Source: Bacteroidota bacterium (GTDB taxonomy: Bacteria > Bacteroidota > Bacteroidia > Chitinophagales > Chitinophagaceae). From it: a DNA stretch of 64,000 nt. Made by a program: the position numbers and the translations under genes. Position 1 is the first letter of the stretch, and every line of letters begins with the position of its first letter. The stretch covers positions 1 to 64,000 of the forward strand of contig JABDAZ010000001.1 in NCBI GenBank assembly GCA_013288945.1, given 5' to 3'. A model generated the notes under the pieces. That model made no database searches, was not told the origin of the DNA, and was given only the letters and a program-made list of their open reading frames with translations. Below, in pieces: positions 30,189 through 40,647 of this stretch.

Positions 30189-30685
30189 TCTTTTAGTTTT
30201 AGTTTTTGTATATTTTACTCCGAACAACCGAAAAAATAAATTGTTTATTTTTTTATCAATGTCGTACTCGTTGCCGGACACCAACAGCAAAGCTAATTTT
30301 CATTTCTAATTGTTTCGTTTTATAAAATTAAATTTTTAATACTTAATAAGTTTGCGCCAACTATTTATTTTATAAACATTTCTTCAATTAAAAAAATAGA
30401 AAATAAATAGCATATTTTTTACATGCATGTTTTATCAAAAAACAAATAAAATTTCACATCAACATTTGCATATCTAATTGATTACTTTTTTTAAAATGAA
30501 ATACACAGTTTTATTAAATGATGAAGTTAAATTATACTAGTAAAATGAAAGCAATAATCATGAAACAATTAGTTGTCGTCATTTAATGAAGAACAACATT
30601 CATTATTCAAATATTATTTTAAACTGTGGAAAGAAAACCAAGATTATGAACAGCATTTATTATTGGCTACTAATTCAGAAAAAAT

Positions 30686-32161
30686 CTACAACAATTCTAA
30701 AAACAAATCAGCATTATTTAGGTGAGCATTCTTTTTTTCTGCCGGCATTTTATCAAAGCTATTAATCAACATACTTAATCGTGGATTTTTTAAAAAAAAA
30801 TCGCGATGTACGTGCATAAACCGCCAGAATAAACCATCCCAAATGTTTTGCCATTCCCCTTTTTTATAGTCACTCATTTTAAGCAGGTAATTACTGCCGC
30901 TTATGTATGGTTTTGTTGCCATCAAACCTCCATCTGCAAACTGGCTCATGCCATATACATTTGGAACCATTACCCAATCATATGCATCTATAAAAAGTTC
31001 CATAAACCAACGGTATACTTCATCAGGATCAAACTCGCAGAGAAGCATAAAATTTCCCAAAATCATTAATCGTTCTATATGGTGGCAATAACCTGTTTCC
31101 AAAACTTTTTTTATAGTGGTATCTACCGGCTCAATACCTGTTGTTCCGTTCCAGAATGTTGCAGGGATTTTTCTTTTAAAATCCCAATAATTTTTTGTTC
31201 GTGCTTGCGTGCCTTTTACTTCGTACACGCCTCTTATAAATTCTCTCCATCCAATTATTTGCCTTATAAAACCTTCTAAGGAATTTAACGGAATTTGATG
31301 CGTGAATGCATAAGCCAAAGTTTCATTAATAATAAATTTTGGAGACAACAAGCCAATATTAAGTACGGGCGTTAATACACTATGATTCAAAATATTTTCT
31401 TTTGAAACAATGGCATCTTCATAAATTCCAAATTCAGAAAATCTCGACGTTAAAAAAGTATGCAACCATTTTTTACTTTCTGCATGAGTAATTGGATAGA
31501 GAAATTTTTTATTAATCGTACCATAGTTTTCTGAAAAATATTTTTGAGTATATTCAATTGCCTCATCATGAAATTTAGTTGGCGTTATCAATTCAACTAC
31601 TGGCGCTTTTTTTCCTTTTGGATATTTAAGCCGGTTCTCATCATCAAACGACCATTTGCCACCAACAGGATTTTGAAAATTATCTATTAATATATTTCTT
31701 TTTTGCCGCTGAAGTTTATAGAAATCAGTTTGAAAAAATTTATTCTTTTTTGCAAAATACAAAGCGATTTCTTCTACAGTATTAATAAAAAGTGGACTTG
31801 GGTTTTTTATTGCTGCAATATTACAAGCCTTGCATGTATTATTAATTCTTTGCTCGAGCCAGCAATCTGTTGTGTCAATATATTCAATCGTATCAGTGCC
31901 ATTATTTTTCAAGAAAAAAATCAGCTTTCTTACATCAGCCACGTCGCTGAATGCGTCGATATAAATTATTTTGATTTTTTTTGTTTGTAAATAATTTTCA
32001 TAAAACTTCATGCTTGCCCGATGCAAAGCAATTTTTTGTTTATGAAATTTATATTGCCGGAAAAAAAGCCATTCTTCAACCAAATAAATTGTATCACATT
32101 TTTCAATAAGAATATTGTCTTCAAATAACTGATGCGGAAAAATAATACCTGCTTTCATCAT
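30686..32161 (-). CDS. Cryptochrome/photolyase-related protein (FeS-BCP/PhrB type)
   Basis: IGWREFIRGVY, DWVMVPNVYGMSQFADGGLMATKPYISGSNYLLKMSDYKKGEW; Cys residues consistent with the FeS photolyase group. Confidence 0.88.
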   Translation of the reverse strand: MMKAGIIFPHQLFEDNILIEKCDTIYLVEEWLFFRQYKFHKQKIALHRASMKFYENYLQTKKIKIIYIDAFSDVADVRKLIFFLKNNGTDTIEYIDTTDCWLEQRINNTCKACNIAAIKNPSPLFINTVEEIALYFAKKNKFFQTDFYKLQRQKRNILIDNFQNPVGGKWSFDDENRLKYPKGKKAPVVELITPTKFHDEAIEYTQKYFSENYGTINKKFLYPITHAESKKWLHTFLTSRFSEFGIYEDAIVSKENILNHSVLTPVLNIGLLSPKFIINETLAYAFTHQIPLNSLEGFIRQIIGWREFIRGVYEVKGTQARTKNYWDFKRKIPATFWNGTTGIEPVDTTIKKVLETGYCHHIERLMILGNFMLLCEFDPDEVYRWFMELFIDAYDWVMVPNVYGMSQFADGGLMATKPYISGSNYLLKMSDYKKGEWQNIWDGLFWRFMHVHRDFFLKNPRLSMLINSFDKMPAEKKNAHLNNADLFLELL

Positions 32162-32405
32162 CTACACGTTTTGTAGAATAGCTATCAAATTTGCAGCCGC
32201 TAAATATTAGCCTTTTTATAAAATAAAATTGAACAAAATTTAAAAGTAATGAGTTTGGCAAATGAAATACTTTAATAGCAATAATTGGTATAAATAATGG
32301 TTTCAGATATTAATCGGCGCACAAAAAAAATCTCATAAAATAAATTTCTTTTTATTCTATGAGATTAATGTAGAATTACAATAAATTCAAAATAAGAAAC
32401 AGAAA

Positions 32406-33554
32406 TTAAAAATACCTTCCGATAGTTGGGTTATCAACTATTGCTTTTTTTAATTCAGCAGCGTCTATCGGTCCATCTTTTGCATACACTACTTTTCCGC
32501 CGGGTTCAATAAGTAAAGTGTAAGGCAACGCGCCCTGCCATTTCGGATCGATTGCTTCAATCAATTTGTATTTATCATCTGTACTAAAAATAAAATTTGT
32601 ACCTGAAGCCTGCTGCGATTTTAAAAAGCTAAGCGCTTTATCTTTTTTAGCAGGTTCATCTGCGCTAATGCTTATAAATTCAAAATCGCGCCGCCTGTAC
32701 ATTCTGTTCATCGTTATAAAATCGCCAAACTCCGCAACGCACGGGCCGCACCATGTTGCCCACACATTTATTAATAAAAGTTTTCCGCTGTTGTTATTTG
32801 TTATCAGCTCTTTCAATTGGTTCGCACTTATCGTGTCAAGTTTCACAGGTTCTTTTGCCCAATCATCTTTTGCTTTTGATATCCAGTCACTTTTTTCTGC
32901 CCATTTTATAGAGCAGCCAAACACTTTTGTTTTGTTTACCTGCACTTCTTTATTCTGCAACAAATCATTTATTGCATTGCGCAAATCCAATGTTGTTGGT
33001 GTTTTTGACGGCTTCTCAACATCATCAATTCTGCCACTGTAACGGAGCTTTCTTTCTTTATCAAAAACAAATGCATGTGGCGTTGCAATCGGCCCGTATT
33101 TTTTTGAAATTTCTTCCGTCTCGCCATCATATAAATACGGGAAATTAAAATGCTTGTCGTTTGCACGAATTTTCATTTCTTCAAACGTATCGCCCATATC
33201 TGTATATCCTAATTCATCAAGCCTGATTGAAGTTGGATCGTTTGGCATAATAACCACTACCGAAACGCCTTTGGAAGAATAATCGTTGGTCAATTTTATG
33301 ATGCGATCTTCATAAGCCTGCGCCGTTGGGCAATGGTTGCATGAAAAAATTACAACAAGGATTTTTGCAGAATTAAAGGATGCCAATGTATATTTTTTTC
33401 CATCAACGGCTGGAAGGTTAAAATCAGGTGCAGCCGCGCCTATTTGTAATGTTGGATGATCTCCAGAAATGTTTGGCGATTTCTTAAAAGAAAATGATGC
33501 AAGTACAAAAAGAAGTACGCAAATAAAATAACTGAAAACGTTTTTTTTATTCAT
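32406..33554 (-). CDS. Two-domain redoxin: AhpC/TSA-like N-terminus fused to TlpA-like thioredoxin C-terminus
   Basis: FSCNHCPTAQAYEDRI domain followed by INVWATWCGPCVAEFGDF domain. Confidence 0.88.
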   Translation of the reverse strand: MNKKNVFSYFICVLLFVLASFSFKKSPNISGDHPTLQIGAAAPDFNLPAVDGKKYTLASFNSAKILVVIFSCNHCPTAQAYEDRIIKLTNDYSSKGVSVVVIMPNDPTSIRLDELGYTDMGDTFEEMKIRANDKHFNFPYLYDGETEEISKKYGPIATPHAFVFDKERKLRYSGRIDDVEKPSKTPTTLDLRNAINDLLQNKEVQVNKTKVFGCSIKWAEKSDWISKAKDDWAKEPVKLDTISANQLKELITNNNSGKLLLINVWATWCGPCVAEFGDFITMNRMYRRRDFEFISISADEPAKKDKALSFLKSQQASGTNFIFSTDDKYKLIEAIDPKWQGALPYTLLIEPGGKVVYAKDGPIDAAELKKAIVDNPTIGRYF

Positions 33555-33628
33555 ATGGCAATCATGTTTCTGAAAAGTTACAACAAATTAAAACCAGCAA
33601 AATCACATCCGTTTTGTTATAAAGAATT

Positions 33629-33692
33629 GTTGTGGTAGTGATGTGGTGTTTTGCATAGTTTATTAATGGTGCTGTATTAATGATGTAGTATT
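33629..33692 (+). promoter_or_regulatory. Degenerate copy of the GATGTAGT tandem-repeat element
   Basis: GTTGTGGTAGT|GATGTGGTGTT at 33629 and GCTGTATTAAT|GATGTAGTATT at 33671; 42-bp spacing between pairs. Confidence 0.5.
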
Positions 33693-33739
33693 TTTCAATT
33701 CACACTCAGTAATAGCTTTTGTTTTTAAATTGAAATTTA

Positions 33740-36685
33740 TTAATGCTGCACAGTTTTGCCTTTATATAATTTTCCGGTTGTGTGCACTTCAATTAAAAAG
33801 TCAAACAAATTTATATCTGTCGGAATTTTTAATTTTTTGCGCAAACGGTAACGGCTTATTTCCACACCGCGCACGGAAATATTTTCCAGTTGTGCAATTT
33901 CTTTACTTGATAAATTCATGCGCAAATAAGCACTCAGCTTCAATTCATGCGCACTTAAATTTTGATAAACGCTTTTTAATATTTTAAGAAAATCGCTGTG
34001 CACATTATCAAAATGCACGGCAAATTGTTCCCAGTCTTTATCCATTTTATTTTCTTCGTTCAATATTTTCAACATCTTTTTTAATTCTTCCGGCGAGCCT
34101 TCACCGTTGGGCACTTTTTTTAGCTTAATAATTTCTTCGCGCACATTGCCAAGCAATTCTCCTTTTTGAAGCAAGTGCATTGCTGCAGATGCAAGCTCTT
34201 TATTTTTATGGCTGATTTCTGCTTCCAGTTTTTCGTTCTTTAATTTTACGATTTCCTTTTCTGATTTTTCAAGTTCGAGCTGGTGCAAATATTGCAGCCT
34301 TGCTTGTTCTTCCTGGTGTTTTTTTTGCTGTTGCAAAAATTTTATGCGCAGCCATTTAAAAAAAAGATAATTGAAACCGATAAACACAATTCCATAAATA
34401 AAAAATGCAAGCGTGGTAAAATACCATGGCGGAAGAATAGTAAATGAATAATTGCTTACTTCAGATTCGTTGCCATGATTGCTTTTTGCTTTTACCAAAA
34501 AAGTATATTTTCCTGCTGCAAGGTTTGTATATTCTTTCTCCGTTTTTTTTGACCATGCAGACCAGTCTTTATCATATCCAACCAATTGGTAACTGTATTT
34601 CACGCTGTTTTGCGCAACGTATAATGGCGAAGTAAATTCCAAATGCACAGAGTTCCATTTGTTATTAATGTTATTAATAAAACTTGCAGGCTGATCTTTT
34701 GTTTCATCTACTTCACCAAAATATCCGCCGTATAATAAACTGTCTGTTTTTCCAAAAATGCGTACCGATCTGATTTTTACCTGAACGGGATAACTGTTCT
34801 TTTTATAATCTTCATAATTAATATGGTAAAATCCTTTTTCAACACCAATAAAAACATTGTATTTATTATACGGATAAATGTGTTCCAAATCAGCAACCAT
34901 TTTACCACTCATTTCCGGGAAATAAATTGTTTCCGGCTGGCTTCCGGAAAAATCTATAACACCCAAATCGTTATTTTCTATAAACCATATATTTCCTGAC
35001 GCATCTTCTTTTAAATGGCGGATATACCTTTCTCCAAAAAGTGGTTTAAAATAAGCGGAAGGTTCAAAATTATCTGTCTGTGCATTGTATTCGTAAACGC
35101 CTTTTTCTGTGGTAACAACAATATGGTTTTTTACTTTAAACAAATGATTTTTCATGTGAGAAGGAAGGCCGTTTTTTTCAGTGTATTGTTTTACAACGGC
35201 GTGTTGCGGATCGTTTAAATCAATTTTATAAACACCGCGATAAGGATGCGCAACCCATATGGAATGATTGTTATCAATAGCAAGAAATTGTGAAGAAGCA
35301 TTGTAGCCTGCAACGTTTCCGGTGACGGTAAATTTATTGTTTTCAAATTTTAAAAGATTAAGGCCAATATCATTTCCCGCAACTACAAGTGTGGAAGGCA
35401 GTACATTTGAAAAAGGCGCAAACGTCCAGAAAGTAGTAGTCGTATCTAGCGGAATTACTTTGTCGCCAATTACCTGGAATGCGCCATCATGGTGGCCAAG
35501 AAGCAATTGCCCGTTAACTTCTGTTAATCCAAAAGTTGAACCTTTAGTGCCTGGTATATATTTAAAATCGCCGGTTAAAAAACTTAAATCCTGTTTTTGT
35601 TTATAAGGCAAACAATACAATCCGTTTGATGTGCCTACATAAATGTAATTGTTATAAATTACTGAAGTATAACCAAGGCCTTCATTCAACTGTTCAGGAT
35701 AAATATGTTTGAGTGAATTATTATACGCAATAAAATCAATTCCATTATCCTGGCCAAGCCAGAGGTTGTTGCTTTTATCCAAAAAAAGTTTGAGGATATT
35801 GTTATTTTGCAACCCTTCTTTCCTGGAAAGGTTTTGAATAATTTCTCCATTTTTATTTACAACATAAACACCATTTAAAGTAGTGCCGATGGCAAGCAAT
35901 TCATTATTAACAGGAATGGCTGTTAATACACGTTCGCTCAAAACCGGGTTAGCGCTTTTAAAATGAAAAGAAGAAATGGTATCATTATTAAGAACATAAA
36001 AACCGGTATTAACAGTGCCTATAAAACTGCTGTCTTTACCAAAAGGAAAAATGCATGTTGCCAGAAATTTTCCGGGCAAACTGCTTTTTTTAAGAAAAGG
36101 TTTCCATACGCCTTCGCGAAAAGCAAGCAAGCCATTTTTACTATCCTGCGCAATAAGTTCATCTTTATTATTACCAAGAAAAAGCCAGTCTGCAGCCGCT
36201 TGAAATACGGTAACTGTTTTATTGGTTAATTGAAATATTCTTTCCCGCGACATAAAAAAAACATCGTTGCCAAACGCGCAGGTAAACCAGATATCAGAAA
36301 AAGAAAAATTTTTTTCTGAAAGTAAATTTTTTAAAGAGGTATAAGCCAGTTTTCCATTTGCATCTGGCGAAAAATAACCAAAATCATTTTGACCGCCCGC
36401 ATATATGCGGTTATCTTTTCCGATGGCGATAGAGCGAACAATGGTTTTGTTTGGCAGCGGATATATTTTCCAGTAAACGCCATCAAAACTTAAAAGGCCT
36501 TCGTAATTGGCAAAATACATTACACCATTTTTATCCTGCACAATTCCGCGGTTTTCAGTGCCGGCGCCATACACGGATTTGGTGTAATTAATAACTTCTG
36601 GAATGCCAATAATGTTTTGTGCGCAACATGGTAGCGCAAACCATGTGATGGAAAGGGCAAGAATAAAACTTTTTAATGTTAGCAT
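33740..36685 (-). CDS. Reg_prop / Y_Y_Y domain transmembrane regulator with C-terminal LuxR-type HTH
   Basis: Propeller-like repeats (DKSNNLWLGQDNGIDFI), YSYQLVGYDKDWSAWSKKTEKEYTNLAAGKYTFLVKA, TM helix, coiled coil, LSAYLRMNLSSKEIAQLENISVRGVEISRYRLRKKL. Confidence 0.9.
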   Translation of the reverse strand: MLTLKSFILALSITWFALPCCAQNIIGIPEVINYTKSVYGAGTENRGIVQDKNGVMYFANYEGLLSFDGVYWKIYPLPNKTIVRSIAIGKDNRIYAGGQNDFGYFSPDANGKLAYTSLKNLLSEKNFSFSDIWFTCAFGNDVFFMSRERIFQLTNKTVTVFQAAADWLFLGNNKDELIAQDSKNGLLAFREGVWKPFLKKSSLPGKFLATCIFPFGKDSSFIGTVNTGFYVLNNDTISSFHFKSANPVLSERVLTAIPVNNELLAIGTTLNGVYVVNKNGEIIQNLSRKEGLQNNNILKLFLDKSNNLWLGQDNGIDFIAYNNSLKHIYPEQLNEGLGYTSVIYNNYIYVGTSNGLYCLPYKQKQDLSFLTGDFKYIPGTKGSTFGLTEVNGQLLLGHHDGAFQVIGDKVIPLDTTTTFWTFAPFSNVLPSTLVVAGNDIGLNLLKFENNKFTVTGNVAGYNASSQFLAIDNNHSIWVAHPYRGVYKIDLNDPQHAVVKQYTEKNGLPSHMKNHLFKVKNHIVVTTEKGVYEYNAQTDNFEPSAYFKPLFGERYIRHLKEDASGNIWFIENNDLGVIDFSGSQPETIYFPEMSGKMVADLEHIYPYNKYNVFIGVEKGFYHINYEDYKKNSYPVQVKIRSVRIFGKTDSLLYGGYFGEVDETKDQPASFINNINNKWNSVHLEFTSPLYVAQNSVKYSYQLVGYDKDWSAWSKKTEKEYTNLAAGKYTFLVKAKSNHGNESEVSNYSFTILPPWYFTTLAFFIYGIVFIGFNYLFFKWLRIKFLQQQKKHQEEQARLQYLHQLELEKSEKEIVKLKNEKLEAEISHKNKELASAAMHLLQKGELLGNVREEIIKLKKVPNGEGSPEELKKMLKILNEENKMDKDWEQFAVHFDNVHSDFLKILKSVYQNLSAHELKLSAYLRMNLSSKEIAQLENISVRGVEISRYRLRKKLKIPTDINLFDFLIEVHTTGKLYKGKTVQH

Positions 36686-36908
36686 TTTAGAGAGTAATCT
36701 TAAAAAACAGGTTAGTTCAAACTATCTTTCAAAATCGCCGGACAGCGAATGCTTAGAAGGCAAAATGTAAATACAAGATAAAATTTCCTGCATAAAATTT
36801 TTTACTAAGAATTTTCAATGGCGCAATCTGAAATCGTTTTTAAAGTTAAAAACTTTTAGTGTAAAAAATTTAAAATGAAGTAGCTTATTAAGAAGTAGCA
36901 AACATTAT

Positions 36909-37018
36909 GATGTAGTAGTGATGTAGTAGCAAAAGCCTGATTTTGCCGGATTTTGTTAATGGATGTAGTGCAGATGTGGCAAAAAAAACGATTAATGAGT
37001 AATTGAAATTTACATTTG
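36909..37018 (+). promoter_or_regulatory. Tandem-repeat activator site plus -7 element for the 37066 operon
   Basis: GATGTAGTAGT|GATGTAGTAGC (36909), GATGTAGTGCA|GATGTGGCAAA (36962), TACATTTG (37011). Confidence 0.75.
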
Positions 37019-37065
37019 GTTTCCAAAGTATTTCAATTTCGATTTAAAAATTTTAACCAGACTAA

Positions 37066-38577
37066 ATGAAAAAATCTAACGCATTGCTTCTTGTCATTTG
37101 CCTTATTGCTTTTAATTCTTTCTCGCAAAACAAAGTAGGAATTTTTGATGGTTCCGGCGATATTGGCACAAACGTAAAACCCGGTTCAAGCACTTTTATT
37201 CCACAAACCGGTCAGTATGTAATTTCCGGCGCAGGTTATAATGTGTGGCTCGACCACGATGAATTTCAGTTTTGCTGGAAAAAAATGAAAGGCGATTTTA
37301 TAGTAACTGCCCGCGCAGAATTTTTAGGAACATGGGTTAACTACCACCGCAAAGTTGGATGGATGGTGCGCAAAACGCTCGACGGAAATTCTGCACATGT
37401 TAATGCCGTAGAGCATGGTGATGGACTTACTTCATTACAATTTCGCCGCACTGCTGGCGCTCAAACGGAAGAACACAAATTGAAAATGACACATGCCAAC
37501 ATTCTTCAATTGGAGCGAAAAGGAAATCAATATATTATGCGCGCTGCGATTTATGGCGAGCCGTTTCAAACAGATACTATTGCAGCAATTGATCTTGGCG
37601 ATGATGTGTTCGTTGGGCTTTTTGTAGGCTCGCATAATTCAGACATTGTGGAAACTGGTGTTTTCAGTAACGTATCAATCACTGTTCCTTTTAAAGGAGA
37701 ATCAGATCAAAAAACACAAATGACTTTGGGCAGCAATCTGGAATTGCTTGAAGTTGCTTCCGGTAAAAGAGAAACTATTTATACCGTTCCATATTCTATA
37801 CAAGCGCCCAACTGGACACCCGATGGTAAAAGCCTTGTGTTTAATAATGCAAAGGGTTTGCTTTTTAATTTCGACTTAACTTCTAAAACGCCCACACAGA
37901 TTAATACGGGAACTGTTATTAATAATAATAATGATCATGTACTTTCTTTCAATGGAAAAATGCTTGGCCTTAGCAATTATGTAAAAGACCTTGGCGGATC
38001 AATAATATACACCGTTCCTTTTGAAGGCGGCACGCCAAAACAAGTTACGCCAAAAGGCCCGTCGTACTTGCATGGATGGTCGCCTGATGGAAAGGATCTT
38101 GTTTTTTGTGGTGAAAGAAATGGCGAGTTTGATGTTTATAAAGTTCCTGCTGGCGGCGGAAAAGAAATTCGTTTAACAGATGCAAAAGGCCTGGATGATG
38201 GCCCGGAATATACACCAGACGGAAAATATATTTATTTCAATTCAGTTCGTTCGGGCCTGATGCAGATTTGGAGAATGAATCCTGATGGAACTAACCAGGA
38301 ACAAGTAACCAACGATGATTATAACAATTGGTTTGCACATATTTCTCCCGATGGAAAATGGTTTGTTTACCTTACTTTTTTAAAAGAAGAAACACCTGCC
38401 GGAATTCATCCGCCATACAAACATGTTTACATAAGATTATTGCCAATCGATGGAAAAGGAACGCCAAAAGTGTTGGCATATGTTTACGGCGGACAAGGTT
38501 CAATGAACACACCATCATGGTCGCCAGATAGTAAAAAAATTGCCTTTGTAAGTAATTCAGATATGGGAAGTAATTAA
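37066..38577 (+). CDS. TolB-like/PD40 beta-propeller protein with N-terminal DUF1349-like region
   Basis: Signal peptide; repeated SPDGKxxxF/Y propeller motifs; paralog of 41365-42963. Confidence 0.85.
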   Translation: MKKSNALLLVICLIAFNSFSQNKVGIFDGSGDIGTNVKPGSSTFIPQTGQYVISGAGYNVWLDHDEFQFCWKKMKGDFIVTARAEFLGTWVNYHRKVGWMVRKTLDGNSAHVNAVEHGDGLTSLQFRRTAGAQTEEHKLKMTHANILQLERKGNQYIMRAAIYGEPFQTDTIAAIDLGDDVFVGLFVGSHNSDIVETGVFSNVSITVPFKGESDQKTQMTLGSNLELLEVASGKRETIYTVPYSIQAPNWTPDGKSLVFNNAKGLLFNFDLTSKTPTQINTGTVINNNNDHVLSFNGKMLGLSNYVKDLGGSIIYTVPFEGGTPKQVTPKGPSYLHGWSPDGKDLVFCGERNGEFDVYKVPAGGGKEIRLTDAKGLDDGPEYTPDGKYIYFNSVRSGLMQIWRMNPDGTNQEQVTNDDYNNWFAHISPDGKWFVYLTFLKEETPAGIHPPYKHVYIRLLPIDGKGTPKVLAYVYGGQGSMNTPSWSPDSKKIAFVSNSDMGSN

Positions 38578-38633
38578 AATTTTCTTCCATTAATATCAAA
38601 GAATTCTTTCTCATTTTTTTAAAACGATTGCAT

Positions 38634-39539
38634 ATGAAAAAGTCAAAAACTGATCTGTTACTTGCGCGTAAGCAACAAAATTTTTCTATTAATGCCCGGC
38701 GGAATTTTCTTAAAACGTCGGGGCTTATTATCGCCGGTTCTTTATTACTTCCAAAATCCGGCCGCTCAAATGTTCAACCAAAAAAATTGAATGATGTTGG
38801 CGTGCAACTTTATACCGTGCGCAAAGAAATGGCTGAAGATCCTATCAATACACTTAAAAGATTAGCGAAGATTGGATTTAAAGAATTGGAATCTGCGCGA
38901 AGCGAAAAAGGGAATTATTACGGCCTCGCTCCAAAAGAAATAAAAAAAATTGCAGGCGATTTAGGAATGAAAATCCGCAGCGGCCATATTCATGTTGATA
39001 ATGATTGGAAAAAATCAATTGAGGAAGCTACTGAAACTGGACAGCAATATATTATCTCCGCAGTGCTTCCCTCACAAGGACAAACTGTTGAACATTACCA
39101 GGCTTCCGCAGATGAGTTTAATAAATTGGGTGAAGAGTGCAAAAAAGCAAACCTGTTATTCGGATATCATAATCATGAAACAGAATTTGAAACCGTTAAT
39201 GGGCAAGTGCTTTATGATATTTTATTAAACCGTTGCGATCCATCATTGGTAACAATGGAAATGGATTTGGGTTGGGTAGTTGCAGCAGGCCACGATCCGT
39301 TTGAATACTTTAATAAATATCCCGGCCGCTTCCCATTGTGGCATTTAAAAGATGTAGATATCTCTACAAAAAAGAGCGTTGAATTTGGCAAAGGAAAAGT
39401 AGATATTCCCGGCCTATTAAAGCAAGCTGATAAAGCAGGAATGAAACATTTTTTTGTTGAGCAGGAAGATTATGCTGTCAATGCTTTTGAAAGTATGGAA
39501 TATGATTTTAATTATTTGAAAACGCATCCTATTATTTAA
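38634..39539 (+). CDS. Sugar phosphate isomerase/epimerase (TIM barrel), Tat-type leader
   Basis: RRNFLKTSGLIIAGSLLLP; GVQLYTVRKEM, YHNHETEFE, MEMDLGWVVAAG, WHLKDVD. Confidence 0.9.
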   Translation: MKKSKTDLLLARKQQNFSINARRNFLKTSGLIIAGSLLLPKSGRSNVQPKKLNDVGVQLYTVRKEMAEDPINTLKRLAKIGFKELESARSEKGNYYGLAPKEIKKIAGDLGMKIRSGHIHVDNDWKKSIEEATETGQQYIISAVLPSQGQTVEHYQASADEFNKLGEECKKANLLFGYHNHETEFETVNGQVLYDILLNRCDPSLVTMEMDLGWVVAAGHDPFEYFNKYPGRFPLWHLKDVDISTKKSVEFGKGKVDIPGLLKQADKAGMKHFFVEQEDYAVNAFESMEYDFNYLKTHPII

Positions 39540-39552
39540 AGCGTTTTTTAAA

Positions 39553-40620
39553 ATGAAAAAAAAAATAAACGTTGGGCTTATTGGTTACGGAATTGGGGGG
39601 CAGGTTTTTCATGCCCCCTTATTAACGTGTGTTGATGGATTAATGCTGAAAAAAATCCGCGTTAATAATCCTAGTGACGCCGCGCTTGCAAATAAAAGAT
39701 ATCCGCAGGTTGAATTGGTAAAAGACAGCAAAGACATTATTAATGATCCAACTATAGATTTGGTTATTATCACTTCGCCAAACACATTGCATTTTGCGTT
39801 GGCAACAGAAGCATTGAATGCAGGCAAACATGTTGTGGTTGATAAGCCATTTACAATTTCTTCTAAAGAAGCGGATGAGGTTATTAATCTCGCAAATGAA
39901 AAACAAAAAGTATTATCGGTTTATCACAGCAGGAGATTTGACAGCGATTTCAAAACAGTTCAAAAGATAATCGATAGTGGTTTGCTTGGAAATATTGTTG
40001 AGTTGGAAAGCCGTTATGATCGTTTCAGAAATTTTTTAAAACCAAATGCATGGCGCGAAGATGATGCGCCAGGTTCTGGCCTGTTATATGATTTGGGATC
40101 GCATCTTATTGATCAGGCAGTTACTTTATTTGGTTTGCCAGATGCATTAACAGCTTTTATTAACAGGCAAAGATCCGGTTCAAAAACAGACGACAATTTT
40201 GAATTGATTTTTTATTATAAAAAAATAAAAGTCACGCTAAAATCGGGCATGCTTATCCGCGAACCAGTATTCCGTTTTTTATTATTGGGCAATGAAGGAA
40301 CTTTTATAAAAAAAGGAATGGACGTTCAGGAAGAAGCGCTTAAAGCTGGCTTAACGCCAAACGATATTAATAACTGGGGAGTGGAACCTGCAGCCATTGC
40401 CGGCATTATTAATACCACTGCAAACGGTATACATTTTACCGGAAATGTAGAAAGTGAAAAAGGCGATTATAAAAGTTATTATGAAAATATTTATGCAGCA
40501 ATAACAAACAATGTTCCGCTGCTGGTAACTGCGCAGCAAGCCCGCAATGTGATACGTATTATTGAATTGGCTTTTATAAGTGAAAGAGAAAAAAAGACGA
40601 TTGAGTTTACACAAAACTAA
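39553..40620 (+). CDS. Gfo/Idh/MocA family oxidoreductase
   Basis: NVGLIGYGIGGQVFHAP Rossmann motif; AGKHVVVDKPFTISSKEADEVI; DLGSHLIDQAVTLFG. Confidence 0.93.
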   Translation: MKKKINVGLIGYGIGGQVFHAPLLTCVDGLMLKKIRVNNPSDAALANKRYPQVELVKDSKDIINDPTIDLVIITSPNTLHFALATEALNAGKHVVVDKPFTISSKEADEVINLANEKQKVLSVYHSRRFDSDFKTVQKIIDSGLLGNIVELESRYDRFRNFLKPNAWREDDAPGSGLLYDLGSHLIDQAVTLFGLPDALTAFINRQRSGSKTDDNFELIFYYKKIKVTLKSGMLIREPVFRFLLLGNEGTFIKKGMDVQEEALKAGLTPNDINNWGVEPAAIAGIINTTANGIHFTGNVESEKGDYKSYYENIYAAITNNVPLLVTAQQARNVIRIIELAFISEREKKTIEFTQN

Positions 40621-40647
40621 CCTGCAATAAAACATAATGTAATTAAG

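Noticed and set aside
33740-36600. Plus-strand ORFs inside the regulator gene (33730-33987, 34444-34635, 35322-35606, 35963-36229)
   Set aside because: Antisense to a long well-supported CDS, no recognisable domains. Only the region near 33730 is kept as a possible antisense transcript, not as a protein.
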